Below, piece by piece: positions 11,671 through 24,230 of a DNA stretch of 64,000 nucleotides. The stretch is from the NCBI GenBank assembly GCA_004794785.1, contig SJOL01006490.1, positions 565,673 to 629,672 on the forward strand. The letters are read 5' to 3'. The translations under genes were made by a program, and so were the position numbers. This stretch comes from Opisthorchis felineus (lineage: Eukaryota; Platyhelminthes; Trematoda; Opisthorchiida; Opisthorchiidae). The notes beneath the pieces were generated by a model. The model was not told where the DNA came from and did no database searches. It worked only from the letters and a program-made list of their open reading frames with translations. The stretch's first letter is position 1. The number at the start of each line of letters is the position of its first letter.

Positions 11671-14107
11671 TATTTGTCCTAATGGAGCTTACTATATAGT
11701 TAGATGAACGAACACGAGTATCATGGTCATGTGCCTCAATTTATGCGGGACTTATGCAGCTTTCACCATGTAAAATCCGGAAATCTACATCTCGCCTTAG
11801 ATTCACGGATCTAAGTTCAGCCGAGTAAAAGCATAACGACAATTCATTTATAACTCTCTACTAAGCGTCTGGTTAGTGGACATGAATTGTCTGCGAATAT
11901 TCCCGACATCTTTGTGTCACAAAATCCACCGGCGAAAGAGAAAAATAGGAAACAAATTGATTAGCACCCAGGGACTTTACGGTGTTTGTGACCGCACAAG
12001 GGGAGTGTTGTTCTCTAGAAAAGTGAATTGTTAATGGTCATTTGAAACCCCTATTGTTCCTGACGAATTCACAAAGCTTTGCAAAAATCGTCATTAATAC
12101 GTGAGCGGCCCCTATCCGGCAGGAGCGATTCGTTGCTAATATGGGATGGGTTCAGACCTTTGAAGATATTGGCATGTTCGTCGGTTTAATATAGTTGATC
12201 GTAACTGGGGAGGCTATCTATCTTGGCAAACTTAGTTTAACTACGTGGTGTTTTCAGCCAAGCCCACAAAGAAAGAACGAAACAAAATATTTGGAATCAA
12301 AAATAAAACCACTCTGTGTTTGTTACCGTTAACTTTGAAGAAAATGTTATAATTTGCATCTGGCTTTCCGCATCACTGCTGACCTACGGACAACACATAA
12401 TTCCCCAAGGGAATATTCAAAGGACAATTTAAAATCTGACAAAACGCGAAAAGGAACAAAATGCTCTTAGCCCAAGTTCTGACGTCTGTTATGCACACGC
12501 ATATATGCGTATAAACTCATAGAGTGCTTTTATCGCTGAAAGTAACAAAATTAAACTTTCTGAAACTGAAAACAAATTGGATCATAAATTAGCTCCAACA
12601 GGTTTCATCACCTTAAGGTAATTCCGTGAGTTAGGGCCCCACTTCATCGTTTGTGATGGGCCAACCGTTATCACTTGGGATTGATCACCAAATTTCAAGT
12701 TTTATTTACTGCTCCTCAGATAGTAAAACAAATTTTTAAGCCCCACTTTTGTCGAATGAACTATCGGATTGTGTTTTAGCAGAATGGGTATATTATCGAC
12801 CAGCCACCCATATTGCGCCCGAGTATGCGTGCTCCCGTTTACTGATTCGAACGAACGAATAGCATTTCCTCGTAGTTCACAAAACGTGTACTTTGACTGC
12901 CTTCATTTTGCAAAAGAGACCGCTCAACTTTAAAACTAAATATGTTACTTCTGATCTGCACCAGTAAACATACTACCCGTATAAACGTGTCAGCTTCCTG
13001 TGTTTCATACGTTTTATTGCAACTCATTTGTCTAAACTGAAGGATGTAAAGTTTTCACTGAGATTCGGGAATGTGCTACAATAAATTTCACAATTTGTAT
13101 GTTCTGGATGTTTTATTACCAATGACCATTACATTCTTGAACGCAACTGTTAATTCTTCAGGGTGCAGCACGTTTGCCAGTGTGTGCCGCTAATGGGTAC
13201 GATTTTTGGAGGCACAGACGCCATAGTAGACTGACATTGTGTAGTTGGAACAAACTGGAATAAACACTCGCTAGCCACAGTTTGGACGACTGAGACTGAT
13301 GGAGAGAGTTTTGCTTCAACTCACTTTTACCGTGAAGGAATATTTTGGGACTCCATCTAAAACAAGTAGTCTCGTTAGAACGGATAGCATTCTGTTTTAT
13401 CACGAGTGAACTATACTGTGAAATGCAAGCTGCGGTTCCATACTCTTTCACAAGCAGTAGTGAGAGTGTACAATTTGAGTACTGAAATCTCGTAAACTGT
13501 ATTTACTTACTGTACTGCATTATATGTGAGGGGCGTGCAACTGAGTTTTCTTCGTTACCAAGAAGTGCACCTGACCTACACATTCCTATTGGGACATGAA
13601 TAAACATCTGACTGGTCACGCTACTCAGCTGTCCGCGTCAAATCCTGCTGCGGAATCATGCCGAATAACTTGTCCTCAAAAACTAGGAGCATACCCAGCA
13701 TGCATGTTTTGTCCATCAGTTGTTTGTCTCAACCCAGGCTGGTGTGCACGTTCCTGTCAAGCCAGCTTAGTACCAAAATGATTTGATTTAGAGCGTAATG
13801 CAATCGTCTGTATCAATGAGCCTGCAGGTTGTATTAACCAATCGTCCATGAGGTTGCTTTATTTACTATTGACGTTAATGGATGACCGTTGGACACAATG
13901 ACGTTAGATATCACTGAGGTCTGATGACTACGCTAGATTAAATAAACGAGAGCTTACAAAAAGTACCCAGAAACATCAGCTGTTGAAATAGCAACGGAAA
14001 AGCAGTCATGTTTCAACGATTCAGTTCAGCCGGGGGTCGAATTGCTAACCGAGTATCTATCTGACTTCAGAATTCCAAACTCGGTAACGTCCTGGACCGT
14101 TATTTCT
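11671..14107. other. Non-coding stretch, nothing recognised
   Basis: Open frames do not exceed 97 codons and carry no motif. No repeat family noted elsewhere in the window was found here. Confidence 0.5.
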
Positions 14108-14933
14108 TTAGCTAGGTTGCGAACATAAGCAAAAAGTGGCGCCGGACAAAACGACGAAAAAACGTGACAAAGAGAATTTCGGATCGAAATCACTGACCGC
14201 TAGACACGATTTTGCATGTTTCGGTAAGTGTAATTTAAACATACAGGTTACCCGGCGTAGTCGGGCTTTAGAGGGCTTTTGATGATGTTTGATGAATAGT
14301 GCATTTGAATGGATAACTAGAGAATGACATGCAGTTTGATGTGGAGAACCCTGGAGAACCTTCAGAGTGAATGAGTGTACCATATTTCCAAGAAAGTTAT
14401 TGGAGTTCGGAAGGTAATGCAAGATACCTATGGGTGAAAACGACAAGCCTAACGGGCGAAGGAAATTTTCACACTGTGGCCAAGCAGCAGAAACACAAAA
14501 GTCACTCCTCGTGAAACCGTCAACATTGCAGATCATCCAAATGATGAAATTTTTTTCCTGTAGGTAGACGACAATAGTACGCCCACCGGAAGAGGAAGCG
14601 AATGGTAGAGATGATACTTTTATTGAATGTTGAGTGTACTGAGCAATGTAAAGCTGACTGCTGTGCCAGGTACCGAGTTTCACACATTCGTTTCCACGGA
14701 AATTAATCTGCCTGAAGCTCAAGGCATGACGTATCCATAAATTGTACAGTAGTCCAGTGAATCTCATTTGTGATAGTGTAAATAAAGGAAATCGAGACAC
14801 ATGAGGAACCTGAAGAGAATGCGTTTAGATGGGTAAAGGAAAATACAAACTTAATTTTACCTTGTCGCTCTTGTAGAACTCTTCGAGCAAATGAACAAAG
14901 AAGAAAAAACGTGACGATTTTCTCTTGGATCAT
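14108..14933 (-). other. Unusually long unassigned open frame (230 codons) with an overlapping second frame
   Basis: One minus frame is open from ATG at 14800 to a stop at 14108, 230 codons. A second minus frame (14933-14703, 76 codons) overlaps its start, so about 825 bp is nearly stop-free if one frameshift is allowed. At roughly 40% GC, well under one frame of this length is expected by chance in 64 kb. The protein is Ser/Phe/His-rich, and I see no domain, signal or transposon motif. It could be a decayed mobile-element gene, an exon, or chance. Not recognised. Confidence 0.2.
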
Positions 14934-17684
14934 CCACAGCTAGTAAAGTTTCAGGAGACCAATTAGAAGTGGTCTCCCCAGAGAGGTGGTCTTTTTTGCG
15001 GATACCCCTCCACAGCTTACAAAGATCTAGGATAATTGAATTTCAAGGGCCGAGTTGTTGCTTTTTCGAAAACAAACTGAAGTCGTTTCCGGAAATGACT
15101 TTTGAAATGCAGCTGTTCCATAAAGCACGTGAGCTCTATGCAGCCATACAAGTAAGCTAGTAACGAACTTTGCCATTACGTAGAACGAGTGGCTTTGGGA
15201 CAACATGGATTGAGAAAAATTACGTCGAACATCTTCAGTCATCAAGCTGTCATGCTTACTACCTGAGCACTATTTCATCGTTGCGGCCTGAGGTCTGTGG
15301 GTTCTTTTCTACTTTGATCGGTAAATGAGCCTTCTGAATGCACAAAAAATGTTGGCCGCCCTGTGCTATATCTACGCTTCATACAGTTGACGCGCCTGTC
15401 AGTGCACGAACAAATTATCGCCAATCTACTCCAGCTTACTAGATAAAGGGCATGAAACACCTTATGCCGAAATTCATCGGTGGTCATGTTTATTTAATGA
15501 AACTCAGTAACGTAAGTGAGAACAAACTTGTGTGTGAGTCAGGGGAAACACCAAGGTATGACTCACGTCACTGTTCTCCTGAATTTGCAGAAATGCTTGG
15601 CAATAAATCATTTCCAACGTTCCACTCTTAGGGCGTGTTATAATTTCACGCTCAACCCACATACATTGTTGAGCACGTTCAAATTGGTGAGAAGTGTTTA
15701 CCTCTTGACTGATTAGTCACTGATGTACACGCTTCTAAAAGAAGAAGCCTATATTTTCACATCACTGTCGGATGTGGTGATTAAAGTTTCTCTCTGCGCA
15801 GGCAGTTATATTACGCCGGTTTATAGCCACAGAACAAAGTCACCTATCACCTAACAAGGCCCACTGAGGTGTCGTTAGAAGTCAATCGACTTATTAGCAT
15901 GTATTCTTATTATTCACGGAGCCTGCTTGCAAGTTTGCCGAAAACTCTAGAACAGCAAACTTTTGAGTGTTTTTTCTTCAAGAAAATATACTGTAATATC
16001 TCGAATATTGTACCAAATGAAACACCAGGTGGCATTTATGCAGCATATTTAGTTGAAGAATATCATAATTGGGAGTTTCAGTTGAGATTCAGTTAAGTCA
16101 CTCACGAAGACCAGAGCGCGATACAAATGGGTATATTCCGCAAATTCTCAGTGTATAGAAATCACTAGGACAAAATCTTTATACGAGACTAGAATCCGCG
16201 ATACATTGTTTATAAAGCGATTGTTTGCCAACTGACTTTTACGTCAAATTGTTTGAGATCATCTCCGAAGATGCCAAAGGTTTGATGTCAACTATAAGTG
16301 GAGACTAATAGTCAGGAAAAATTTAGATGGGGTACTGGGTTAAAGAAAGGTCTACTCAAATTCTTTGTTAGCATTTTTAGAAAGTGTTTTCCGTAATAAA
16401 CGTTACCCTGCCAGGCTCCGAGAATATGGCAAGGAGCGAATAATCAAAGGTTTGTGTAACATCACAACAAATAATTTGAACTTTGACATTTATACCTTCC
16501 GTGAGTGCTTTTGAGCTACTTTTTTTCTGACGAAAAGTCTCACGACAACACGAGTTGAACCCTTGTTTATCACCACGGGTGGATGAGTGGGTAGGCTGTA
16601 GATCACCATTTTGATCAAACAATTATGAGGTAGTCACGAACATTTTCAAAGTGGTTAGCGTCTTCCCTCCTGATAACATGTTTCGTTTGTATTGTTGTTT
16701 CAGAAATATAGAGGCATATATAAAAACTGTTAGAAACCTAACAGGTTAGGAATGAGTACTGACAATATAAGTAAGAAGGCACAACCTACATTTGGAGTTT
16801 TCCTAAAATGACAGATACGTCATGCTTATTTTCTATAACTTACTCAACGTATGCTTTTGCCAGCGCCCAGGTCGCTGCTTGATTATTTTGTCTCGTTCCT
16901 GGTGCCGAACAAGACAAATGCAATTTCAAAAGTTACTCGGCTTTTTTTGGAAACCTTGAGCTTTACTACCCACATGATAGATGACACTATATCACTTCTT
17001 ATGACTGACTGTGCAACCCGTCGCCTTTCGAATGTTCACTGTTCTGTATAACGGACTGTTACAGAATCCCATTACGTTTGACATTTGTTTCTGCTAGTTC
17101 GCGATTTTAGCCTTGATATCAGGCGTAGCAGACAATAAAAACAGTAGCATTTTGGGTAACTTCATATCGTTGCTTGCTCTTTAGTGAGAATACAAATGTC
17201 AGCCTTCTGTTGATAGTGTGCTGAATACGGTTGTCCCAAACGGTGGCCCCGCAAGAAGTCAGCTACCTGGTTGTGTGCGAAATTCTAGTGGTCTTTCTAG
17301 ACTGAGTAAAATTGTACTACAAACAAGGTAATATGCTATAACTTATTCGCATCATAGAGCTAAAGTGATTTTACCTATGTATATCGACCGCTATCAGTGG
17401 CCCCTTCTTCTGCAACTTTCACAATGAGCCAGAATTCGATGTCATTCGTAGACCCATAACAACACCCTTCTGCAAGTACTCAGCCAAATTATGAGCTATT
17501 ATACTCTCAGCATCTGAGTTGGAGGGGTAAGTAATAATAAATATTTGAGTGAAAATGACAGTCAGTTTTCAGTTAGCCGTTGTTTAAAATCAAAATTAGT
17601 TGCCGGATTCAAAAACCCTCTTATCTTGGAATGGTGTGAATATACTTGTTGTCTCAGACAATGTGTACAGATGCACTTGCCCGT

Positions 17685-17686
<2 letters not shown>
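14934..17686. other. Non-coding stretch with one small hairpin
   Basis: A stem GGAGACC...GGTCTCC with a 10-nt loop occurs at 14954-14977. Otherwise there are only short open frames (up to 81 codons) and no recognised gene or repeat. Confidence 0.5.

Positions 17687-17717
<31 letters not shown>
17687..17717. repeat. AT dinucleotide microsatellite (about 15 units)
   Basis: An uninterrupted alternating A/T run of 31 bases between CCGTCC and GCTTGAG. Confidence 0.97.
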
Positions 17718-17718
<1 letters not shown>

Positions 17719-18079
17719 CTTGAGTGTGCAGTATGGTACAGTACAGAGTTGAGCCATCGACCAACGACTTAATCCAATGCTGCATCTTAAGCCTGAATTC
17801 CTTTATGCAGAGCAGAATGTCTTGTAATCAGAACGCGACGTTTCTCTCAAGCACCTAATTACTGTCCGCTAGTTTTATGGGCATCTGCATCATTAACACA
17901 GTGTGCAGTATGATAATTCGGCTAACCAGGTAATTGTCATCGCGGTGAACAAATGGCGACCAGACCATTTCAGCAGGAAAAATGTGATTACTGCTTGCAG
18001 CTTGAAACTATTCAGGTCGATAGACGTTCATACAGAGCACTTGCACCATGTCTGATTTTTCAACGCTGATGCCATCTGA

Positions 18080-18260
18080 AATTACATCTCTTTTTATCCA
18101 AATATATCATCCAAATATCTATGTATCAATCCAAATTAGCAACTTGCCCATTTGTCTATCTTCCCATTAGTCTAACTAGACTGTCAACGTTTCTCTACTG
18201 CATATATATATATATATATAAATTTATACATATATGTATACTCACTTATCCACCCATCTA
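18080..18260. repeat. AT microsatellite in degenerate simple sequence
   Basis: A pure AT run at about 18202-18221 lies inside pyrimidine/AT-rich degenerate repeats of the type atcatccaaatatc and ccacccatctatctctc. The 81-codon frame here (18121-18366) is a by-product of the simple sequence. Confidence 0.85.
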
Positions 18261-19082
18261 TCTCTCATTCAACTATTTCCACGATTGCAAAGTCAAACAT
18301 TTACACAAGAAATCAACGCACTTAGTACTAATCCGTGTGACTCAGGTTTGTACGACTGTGTGCTAAAATTAAGGAAACAGTTCAAAACCACATGCAAACG
18401 GTTTTGAACTAAGCCTTCGGATTTCGTAAAGAACGTTCCAACAACATTCATGTTCTTCCACGTTGCTTACGAATGCACCAACACCAAGTTACGCGTACTG
18501 CTTTCGTGGTAGCACAACGAAGTCCAGATGTTGGCAACCAAATGTTTATTACCAAAAACACAGATGTAGCAAACAGCCTGTGTGATGTGTATAGACGAAT
18601 TCTTACGTCTATGAGGGGAAGCCAAAGGTGGAACCAATGTGTTTAACAACTTTATGCATTGGAAGGATTACCACTGTGGAATTTGAGAGCTCAAACATTT
18701 AGACCCGCATGCTTTTTATACCGCGTGTTTCTAAACTACAATTTTTTACTTCAAAGGGCTCACTTAACGCATCTCCTATGGCTGGCTCCGTGAATAGCAT
18801 CGTGTAGGTAAATTAAAGTAAGCCAACAGAGGTAACCCAAGTGGATTACTTATTCTAAATTCTGAATCTACTTTGAATAATACAACACTGTTTGCAGATA
18901 AGCAAGAGGCACCGAACCCATAGCGCGATTATTTATGGTATTTGGCCCTCACAGATGGACTATCCCACATGATGAAACAAACAACCTCTCGTTGAAATGT
19001 AGCTTTTTGGATGCATCACCTAAAAAAACAGGTGAGCCACTGATTTGAGCGAACTGTTTTAATAATCGGCAAATGTACTAAC
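18261..19082. other. Non-coding stretch, nothing recognised
   Basis: No gene, repeat copy or tRNA-like segment identified. Confidence 0.5.
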
Positions 19083-19160
19083 TCGTAAACCAATTTAGTT
19101 TTTCACGAGTAATTCACCTGAAATTCAGCTCAATCTCACGCTTTTATGGTCTTTCTCTTC
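19083..19160 (-). repeat. Partial core of the dispersed repeat, - orientation
   Basis: ACCAATTTAGTTTTTCACG followed by CACCTGAAATTCAGCTCAAT and CTCACGCTTTTATG matches the order of the 11500-11565 core. It lies about 40 bp from a + oriented copy, forming another inverted pair. Confidence 0.6.
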
Positions 19161-19194
19161 AAATGAATATACTGCACCATACTGCCATACCTGC

Positions 19195-19425
19195 AACATA
19201 TTCAATTTAAGGAGAACATCATGAACGAGTGATTCTGTTAAGATTCAGGTGAGTCTCCCGTAAAAAATTCAACTGGTATGCAAATGATTGTATTCGTCAA
19301 ACTTGTTGCATCTTTTGTTCAACTAGAACATAATGTTGAGGACAACTCGGGACCGTACCTACCTGCCTGAGAAGAGTGCTATTGCCTCTAAACTTTAATA
19401 ACTTCTTTTAGGTGGGTTTACTGAC
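19195..19425 (+). repeat. Near full-length copy of the dispersed repeat, + orientation
   Basis: In sense order: GAACATCATGAACGAG, GTGAGTCTCCCGT, CAACTGGTATGCAAATGA, GTCAAACTTGTTGCAT, GTTCAACTAGAACAT, then CGTACCTACCTGCCTGAG and AAGAGTGCTATTGCCTCTAAA. The last segment is where the ribozyme sits in other copies; here CTGATGAG has decayed to CTGCCTGAG and GAAAC to TAAAC. Confidence 0.7.
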
Positions 19426-22400
19426 GGATTACAAGTAGTGATTTCGCCCGAAAGGTCACTTCTGTGCTCAATCACTTTGACGTACTTCACGTTAGTAAAC
19501 GATTGATTTTTATTTTACATTGTTAAATATAACATCAAAACTTCTACCCGTGTGAACCTTCTGTCAAACTTTAGGAACTTAAAGGAAGTCCTTTCTTGTA
19601 AGCAACAAACATGCCAAAAAACACTTTACTTGGTGTAAAATGGGGACATCACGCTGGTCAGTAGTGGTGATACAGATGTCATTTTTTAAAGAAATGAGCA
19701 ACGGCTACATGTTTAACAATCGTACCATTTGGAAATTTTCCCCTGCTGGAAAAGTCATAACCAGGACTCTGGAAACTTGGGACCTGTCCTCGATGACAAA
19801 GCTCCCGAAGTTCTGCCGACCGTTGAGATGAAGGTACATTAAGGACTCCTATTAACTTACCTCTCGTATATGGCTACAAGAGTTGGTTCAATCCAAAGGC
19901 ATCCGTTGTATTAACTATGCTGCGTTACTAAACACTGAAGTCCTTTCGTCTATAACGGATACGCCAGGGGAGCCCGAAATTGATGTGTTTGGAGATGAAA
20001 TTTATTGATAAGGACGATGACACAAGTTGGCCAAGCGTGATTGTGTTTGAAACATTCCAGGAGCAATCTAAACACTCGGACGCGTCATCCTGTTGTTGCA
20101 TGCTCACCTCACTACAGGAATGTGTCCATGCATAATTGAAAATATAATGGTTATTTCAGCTTCTGATCCAACAAAAAACAGTTATTTGCGCTTTTAGACT
20201 ACTGCATGAGCACTCGTGATTGGCTGATCGCGAAAGTAAAAATGTTTGATGCTCTGGGATTTTGTTGTTGTTGGTGGTGGTGGCCAGGTTTGGCAAACAG
20301 GATTGCGTAGACCTACTGCGACGTTTGCGGTGGATGAGCGACGTTCTAGCGAACAATCAACGCGAGGTCAAAGATGCACTTCTAAGTATCGAGCAAAAGT
20401 AGTCCGTAGATAACTTTGACTGTTAGTAGTATTTTATGATAGTTAGTCGGACCAAGTACTTCGGCAACAAGGGCTGATGAAACCCGGTTTATCTCAAGTA
20501 CCGTGGCTCACTGAACACCTAGTGTTGAAATTAAAGACAAACTACTAGGCATCTTCACTGGCCTCCTGCGAGATGTACCTGGCCAGCCGTGGTGACGTGT
20601 CGGCAGGCAATTTGACTTTCAAGAGACGACTAATATTTTGCTTTTATACTGACGCACACCTGTTGACAGTTATTCTCGCTGCCTTGAACTGTGAACCCAT
20701 CTGCTCCATGTTGCCTGCTTACTATGGAAACGTAGAAATTTAGGTTATTCAACTGTTCAGACTCCGTGAAAAGGTCATATATTGCTGGAAAACCCTGGTT
20801 ATTTGAGTGGGAGTCTTAAAACTAACCTTAATTGTACTTGACCTGTTCCTTACGATATCATTTTATTGTCTCGAGGTGAAGTTACGTTTGATGTAAACGA
20901 GAAAAATATGGAAAGCCTGCCAGACACGGAGAAGTAACTGCCATACACTCTGTCTACCAGACTCAGTTATGAATGAGTCCATCACCTTGGAGACCACATC
21001 AGTTATCCCTATTATTTCCAGGAAAATATGATAATCAAGGTCTGAAGCACTATATTTCCGATATGAACGGGAGAGAGCTACTGGTAGATTCTGAAGGACT
21101 ACCTTATTCTAAGACTGAATACCTTCGCCTCACATCACTAAATGTGGCAAAAATTTATTTAACACCCGCCACACGGTACCGAAAGCATCTGAAGTTGTCA
21201 GAATGGTTGCTTTTTATTAACAGTAGCTTCACCTCAACACCGCATGGTGCATTTAGTAGCAGGCACCAAATGTTGTCATCGCAGGGTATGGAATTCAACT
21301 AACTATGCTTCACTGTCTTTGTTTTGCAATATTTTTTCTAGTCCACCTAATGCAGTTGACCTACCAAACGACTGGAGGCATTAATTTGCCGTTTTAGCTC
21401 AGAAGTCGATAATGTATCGTTTATTTGTGCAGTATCTGTCATTTTAACACAACGTACCTACCCTGATTGTTGCAGTAAGCCTAAGTTATCTTGTTGTAGT
21501 CAGTAGCTTGCTTACCGACACGATCCGCTGTGTGGGACATATACACTCATACAAAAACGTAGGCGACTTGCAGTCGGAATAATTACCCCAGACCGGGAAA
21601 ACCACTGCACGCAAGCGTTCGCTGGACAAGGCAAACATCTTCATTAAAGGTAAAAGATTTGCAAGAGAACGAAAAAAATCATGAATCAAATGTTACTCTA
21701 CGACGCTCTTCTATATTGAACTTTCAGGGCGTTGCCCTTTTTACCGGAATGATTCTGTCTTTTAATACGTGACAATTTGCGTGGATCACACAAGCGGTAT
21801 CTGAAAGCATTTTGCCTCATTGAAGTTTCTATAATGAAAGTTTGCAATAGTGCTCAATTATCTTTTCATATTTACTACTTTCATCTAAAATTGGGAAGGT
21901 TATGCAGAATACTCGCTCTTAGAGTTTGTGAAACATATCCTCTCCACGAGAGACTGGCTCAAACTAATTTTAGTCAAGCCATTCTCTTCCAATTATCCCT
22001 GATCCAGCAGGTAGCAATGTTCGCCCAAGAAGTACAGTTGGGTTTATAATCTGTTGCCGTAAATTTCAGGCATATCTCAAAATTCTGCCACCACATAAAG
22101 TCCTATGTGTTCAAGAAGCTGGATGGTAAATTTATTGTTGAAATGCTGTTCGAACACTTACAAAAATCACATAAATTCGATATCTACTTCTTGCAATAAA
22201 TGCTTTGATTCGGATCTACGTCAAACCCAACCTGTCAATCACAAGATATTCTCGGTTACAGCACAACCAGATTCAGACATACATTTGGTTAGATTGCATC
22301 AAAATAAGCGAGCGGTTACTGACAGATTAGAGGGGAGCACAGAATGGCTGAAAATATACTGAAACAGGTTGTGCTGACCCTGCTGAGGGATAGTAATGTG

Positions 22401-22520
22401 CATTCTCCTAAAATAAACTCTACTCCTGAGTAGCCTCTGGTAGCTGAGTAACAGAGAATTCAAAGGGTCACCGGCTAGAATCTCCGAGGGAGCGCTCAAA
22501 AATTACACTTAATACGTGTG
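19426..22520. other. Non-coding stretch with a short TTG/TGG run
   Basis: A short simple repeat (ttgttgttgttggtggtggtgg) occurs at about 20261-20284. The 109-codon + frame at 20973-21302 has no recognised motif. No gene identified. Confidence 0.5.
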
Positions 22521-22522
22521 GT

Positions 22523-22600
22523 AGGCGTGCCCTGGCGGAGTCGCAATAGCCCACTTTTCTCAGTATGTCACATGGTCAGAGTTCGAATCGGATTACAGCT
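22523..22600 (+). repeat. tRNA-derived SINE-like fragment
   Basis: Box A-like CTGGCGGAGTCGCAAT at 22532 and a near-perfect box B core, GTTCGAATC, at 22581-22589, 47 nt apart. The flanks do not form an acceptor stem, so this is a SINE head and not a tRNA gene. Confidence 0.6.
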
Positions 22601-23561
22601 GAGAAATTGCGAAGCTAAAATTGAGGCTAAAATGAAACCAAAACTCCATTTTAGTTTTGTCCTTTACGTCTCAGCCCGAAAACTACATAGAAAATGCTTT
22701 GTGAACTTTAAAGCTTTGTAGAAAACATGAGCATCTCATTGCCATGAATATTAGTCAGAACACAACCTCATGTTTTGGAAAACACATTTTGCACAAGTTA
22801 CTGGTGGTTTTGTGGACCTGTAGCATTTACTGGCCCGATAACTGCCTAAATACAATTGAGATTTGTGACGTCTGAGGCAGAAAATTGCTCCCCCCACCTC
22901 TGGAATTTTTTACTTACCATCGTTGTTGACAGTTGCCTTGCAGGTGACCCTTCCCCTAAGCTCTTATATCACCTGTGTGTTTGACTTAAGGGACCAGATT
23001 AAAATCACATGAGTGAAAATTGTGTTTTGAGTAAAGACCTGTTAGAAGTGTACTGGTTACGATGTCATATCGTGACCGAAACATTAAAGCTGATGACTGA
23101 AAGTGAATCGAAATGATTGTCATTAAAGTAGGGGAAGTATTGTCAGGCATCACTTGTTTTCGACTTCGTTATTTAGTCCCACAACTTCCGTTCACACAGT
23201 TTTTCTTACAGAAGACGCATTTCTTATGACAGTCAGTGGGTTATAAGTGAAATGCCAGCTTATCAAAACCGGAGCCTCTGTGTCGTTTATATACGTATGA
23301 TGAGCGGAACTAGATGTATTTGGTGGGAGGCGTGTTTGCACTAGAGACAGGATGAGCCTTAGACTTTCGTTCTTCATCAGTGGGTGAGATCACCTGTGTA
23401 ATTATTTGCAAACTGACCCGACTGCGCGGCCAAACAGTACGATATAGCTTGTCGTTTTGATTTGTTTTTTCACGATGTTACTCCATAAGCCTCGACGTAA
23501 GGTTTTTGGAACTAATTTGGTTGTATATCACCTATGTGTTCATCATAAGCACATAAGTACA
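22601..23561. other. Upstream intron sequence with PLE-like scraps
   Basis: No exon recognised. Around 23060-23090 the + strand has GATGTCATATCG-TGACCGAAAC. At 23363-23381 the minus strand reads CTGATGAAGAACGAAAGTC. Both are reminiscent of hammerhead or Penelope-type terminal words, but neither has a convincing stem I or II. The sequence leads directly into the innexin 3' splice site. Confidence 0.4.
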
Positions 23562-23584
23562 TGCATTTTTTACTCTTTTTTTAG
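23562..23584 (+). other. 3' splice site of the innexin exon
   Basis: A T-rich tract (ttttttactctttttttag) ends in AG at 23583-23584. This start is chosen because translation is then open from the first full codon and begins with the conserved loop-1 segment KPLHCWVPQEF. It implies a phase 1 intron: the missing upstream exon should end in one base that, with GA, encodes Gly or Arg. Confidence 0.85.
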
Positions 23585-24224
23585 GAAAACCACTTCATTG
23601 TTGGGTTCCCCAGGAATTTACCAGTTCATGGGAAGACTATGCAGAGAATTTGTGTTGGGTCCAAAACACCTACTTCCTACTTCCAAATGAAGCCATCCCA
23701 GAAGAAGATTTTGAAATGCTTCGGGTTCGTCATATCTCGTATTACCAATGGGTGGCAATCGTGCTTGCTGGTCAAGCTATGATGGCCTGGGTTCCTCAGA
23801 TGTTCTGGCGTGTCTGGTCTAAACGTGTCCCTGTTCTGCTGCGTAACGCTCGAGAAGCCGCTGTGCCTGATAAGGAGACGCGACACAAGGCTATCAGCTG
23901 CCTCGTCGCCGCCTTAGAAGAGGTATCGGAGGCGTCTAAACGATTTCGCAGAACTCGTGGTGTATTCAAACGATGCCTACGCGGTGCCCCACCAACTACT
24001 CAAATTACGTTGCTCTTCCTATTTGTACGCTTTCTATTCATTGCGAACAATGTTGGGCAAATTTACATAATGCGACGTTTTATCGGGACAAACGACACAT
24101 TGTTCGGCCTCCACGTCTTTCAGGAACTACTGACCGGCAGCCAATGGGAAGTGTCAGGATTGTTTCCCCGGGTGACGTACTGTGATGTGAAAGTCAGAAA
24201 ACTGGGTCAGTTAAAACCCGCCTC
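23585..24224 (+). CDS. Innexin, internal exon (extracellular loop 1 to mid extracellular loop 2)
   Basis: Gap-junction channel subunit of invertebrates; innexins form hexameric or octameric plasma-membrane channels linking neighbouring cells. The exon follows a polypyrimidine-AG acceptor, gives two bases to a split codon, then 212 full codons. Counting from the first full codon (Lys1): extracellular loop 1 has CWVPQEFT with Cys5 and LCWVQNTY with Cys23; the family hallmark YYQW is at 52-55, opening TM2 (about 54-75); a basic cytoplasmic loop spans about 76-138; TM3 is about 139-162; extracellular loop 2 starts with FPRVTYCD, Cys199. The exon ends at a perfect GTAAGT donor, two bases into a Ser codon. 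The frame is completed exactly by the exon at 63772. TM1 and the start codon must lie in an upstream exon that I could not find. Family assignment is very secure; the paralogue is unknown. Confidence 0.96.
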
Positions 24225-24230
24225 GTAAGT

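Noticed and set aside
20461..20500. GGGCTGATGAAACCCGG, which looks like joined hammerhead boxes.
   Set aside because: There is no room for stem II between the boxes and no complementary stem I, so it cannot form the ribozyme.
23457..23690. 77-codon + frame ending across the innexin acceptor.
   Set aside because: It is in a different frame from the conserved innexin residues and is only a shadow of the exon and its pyrimidine tract.
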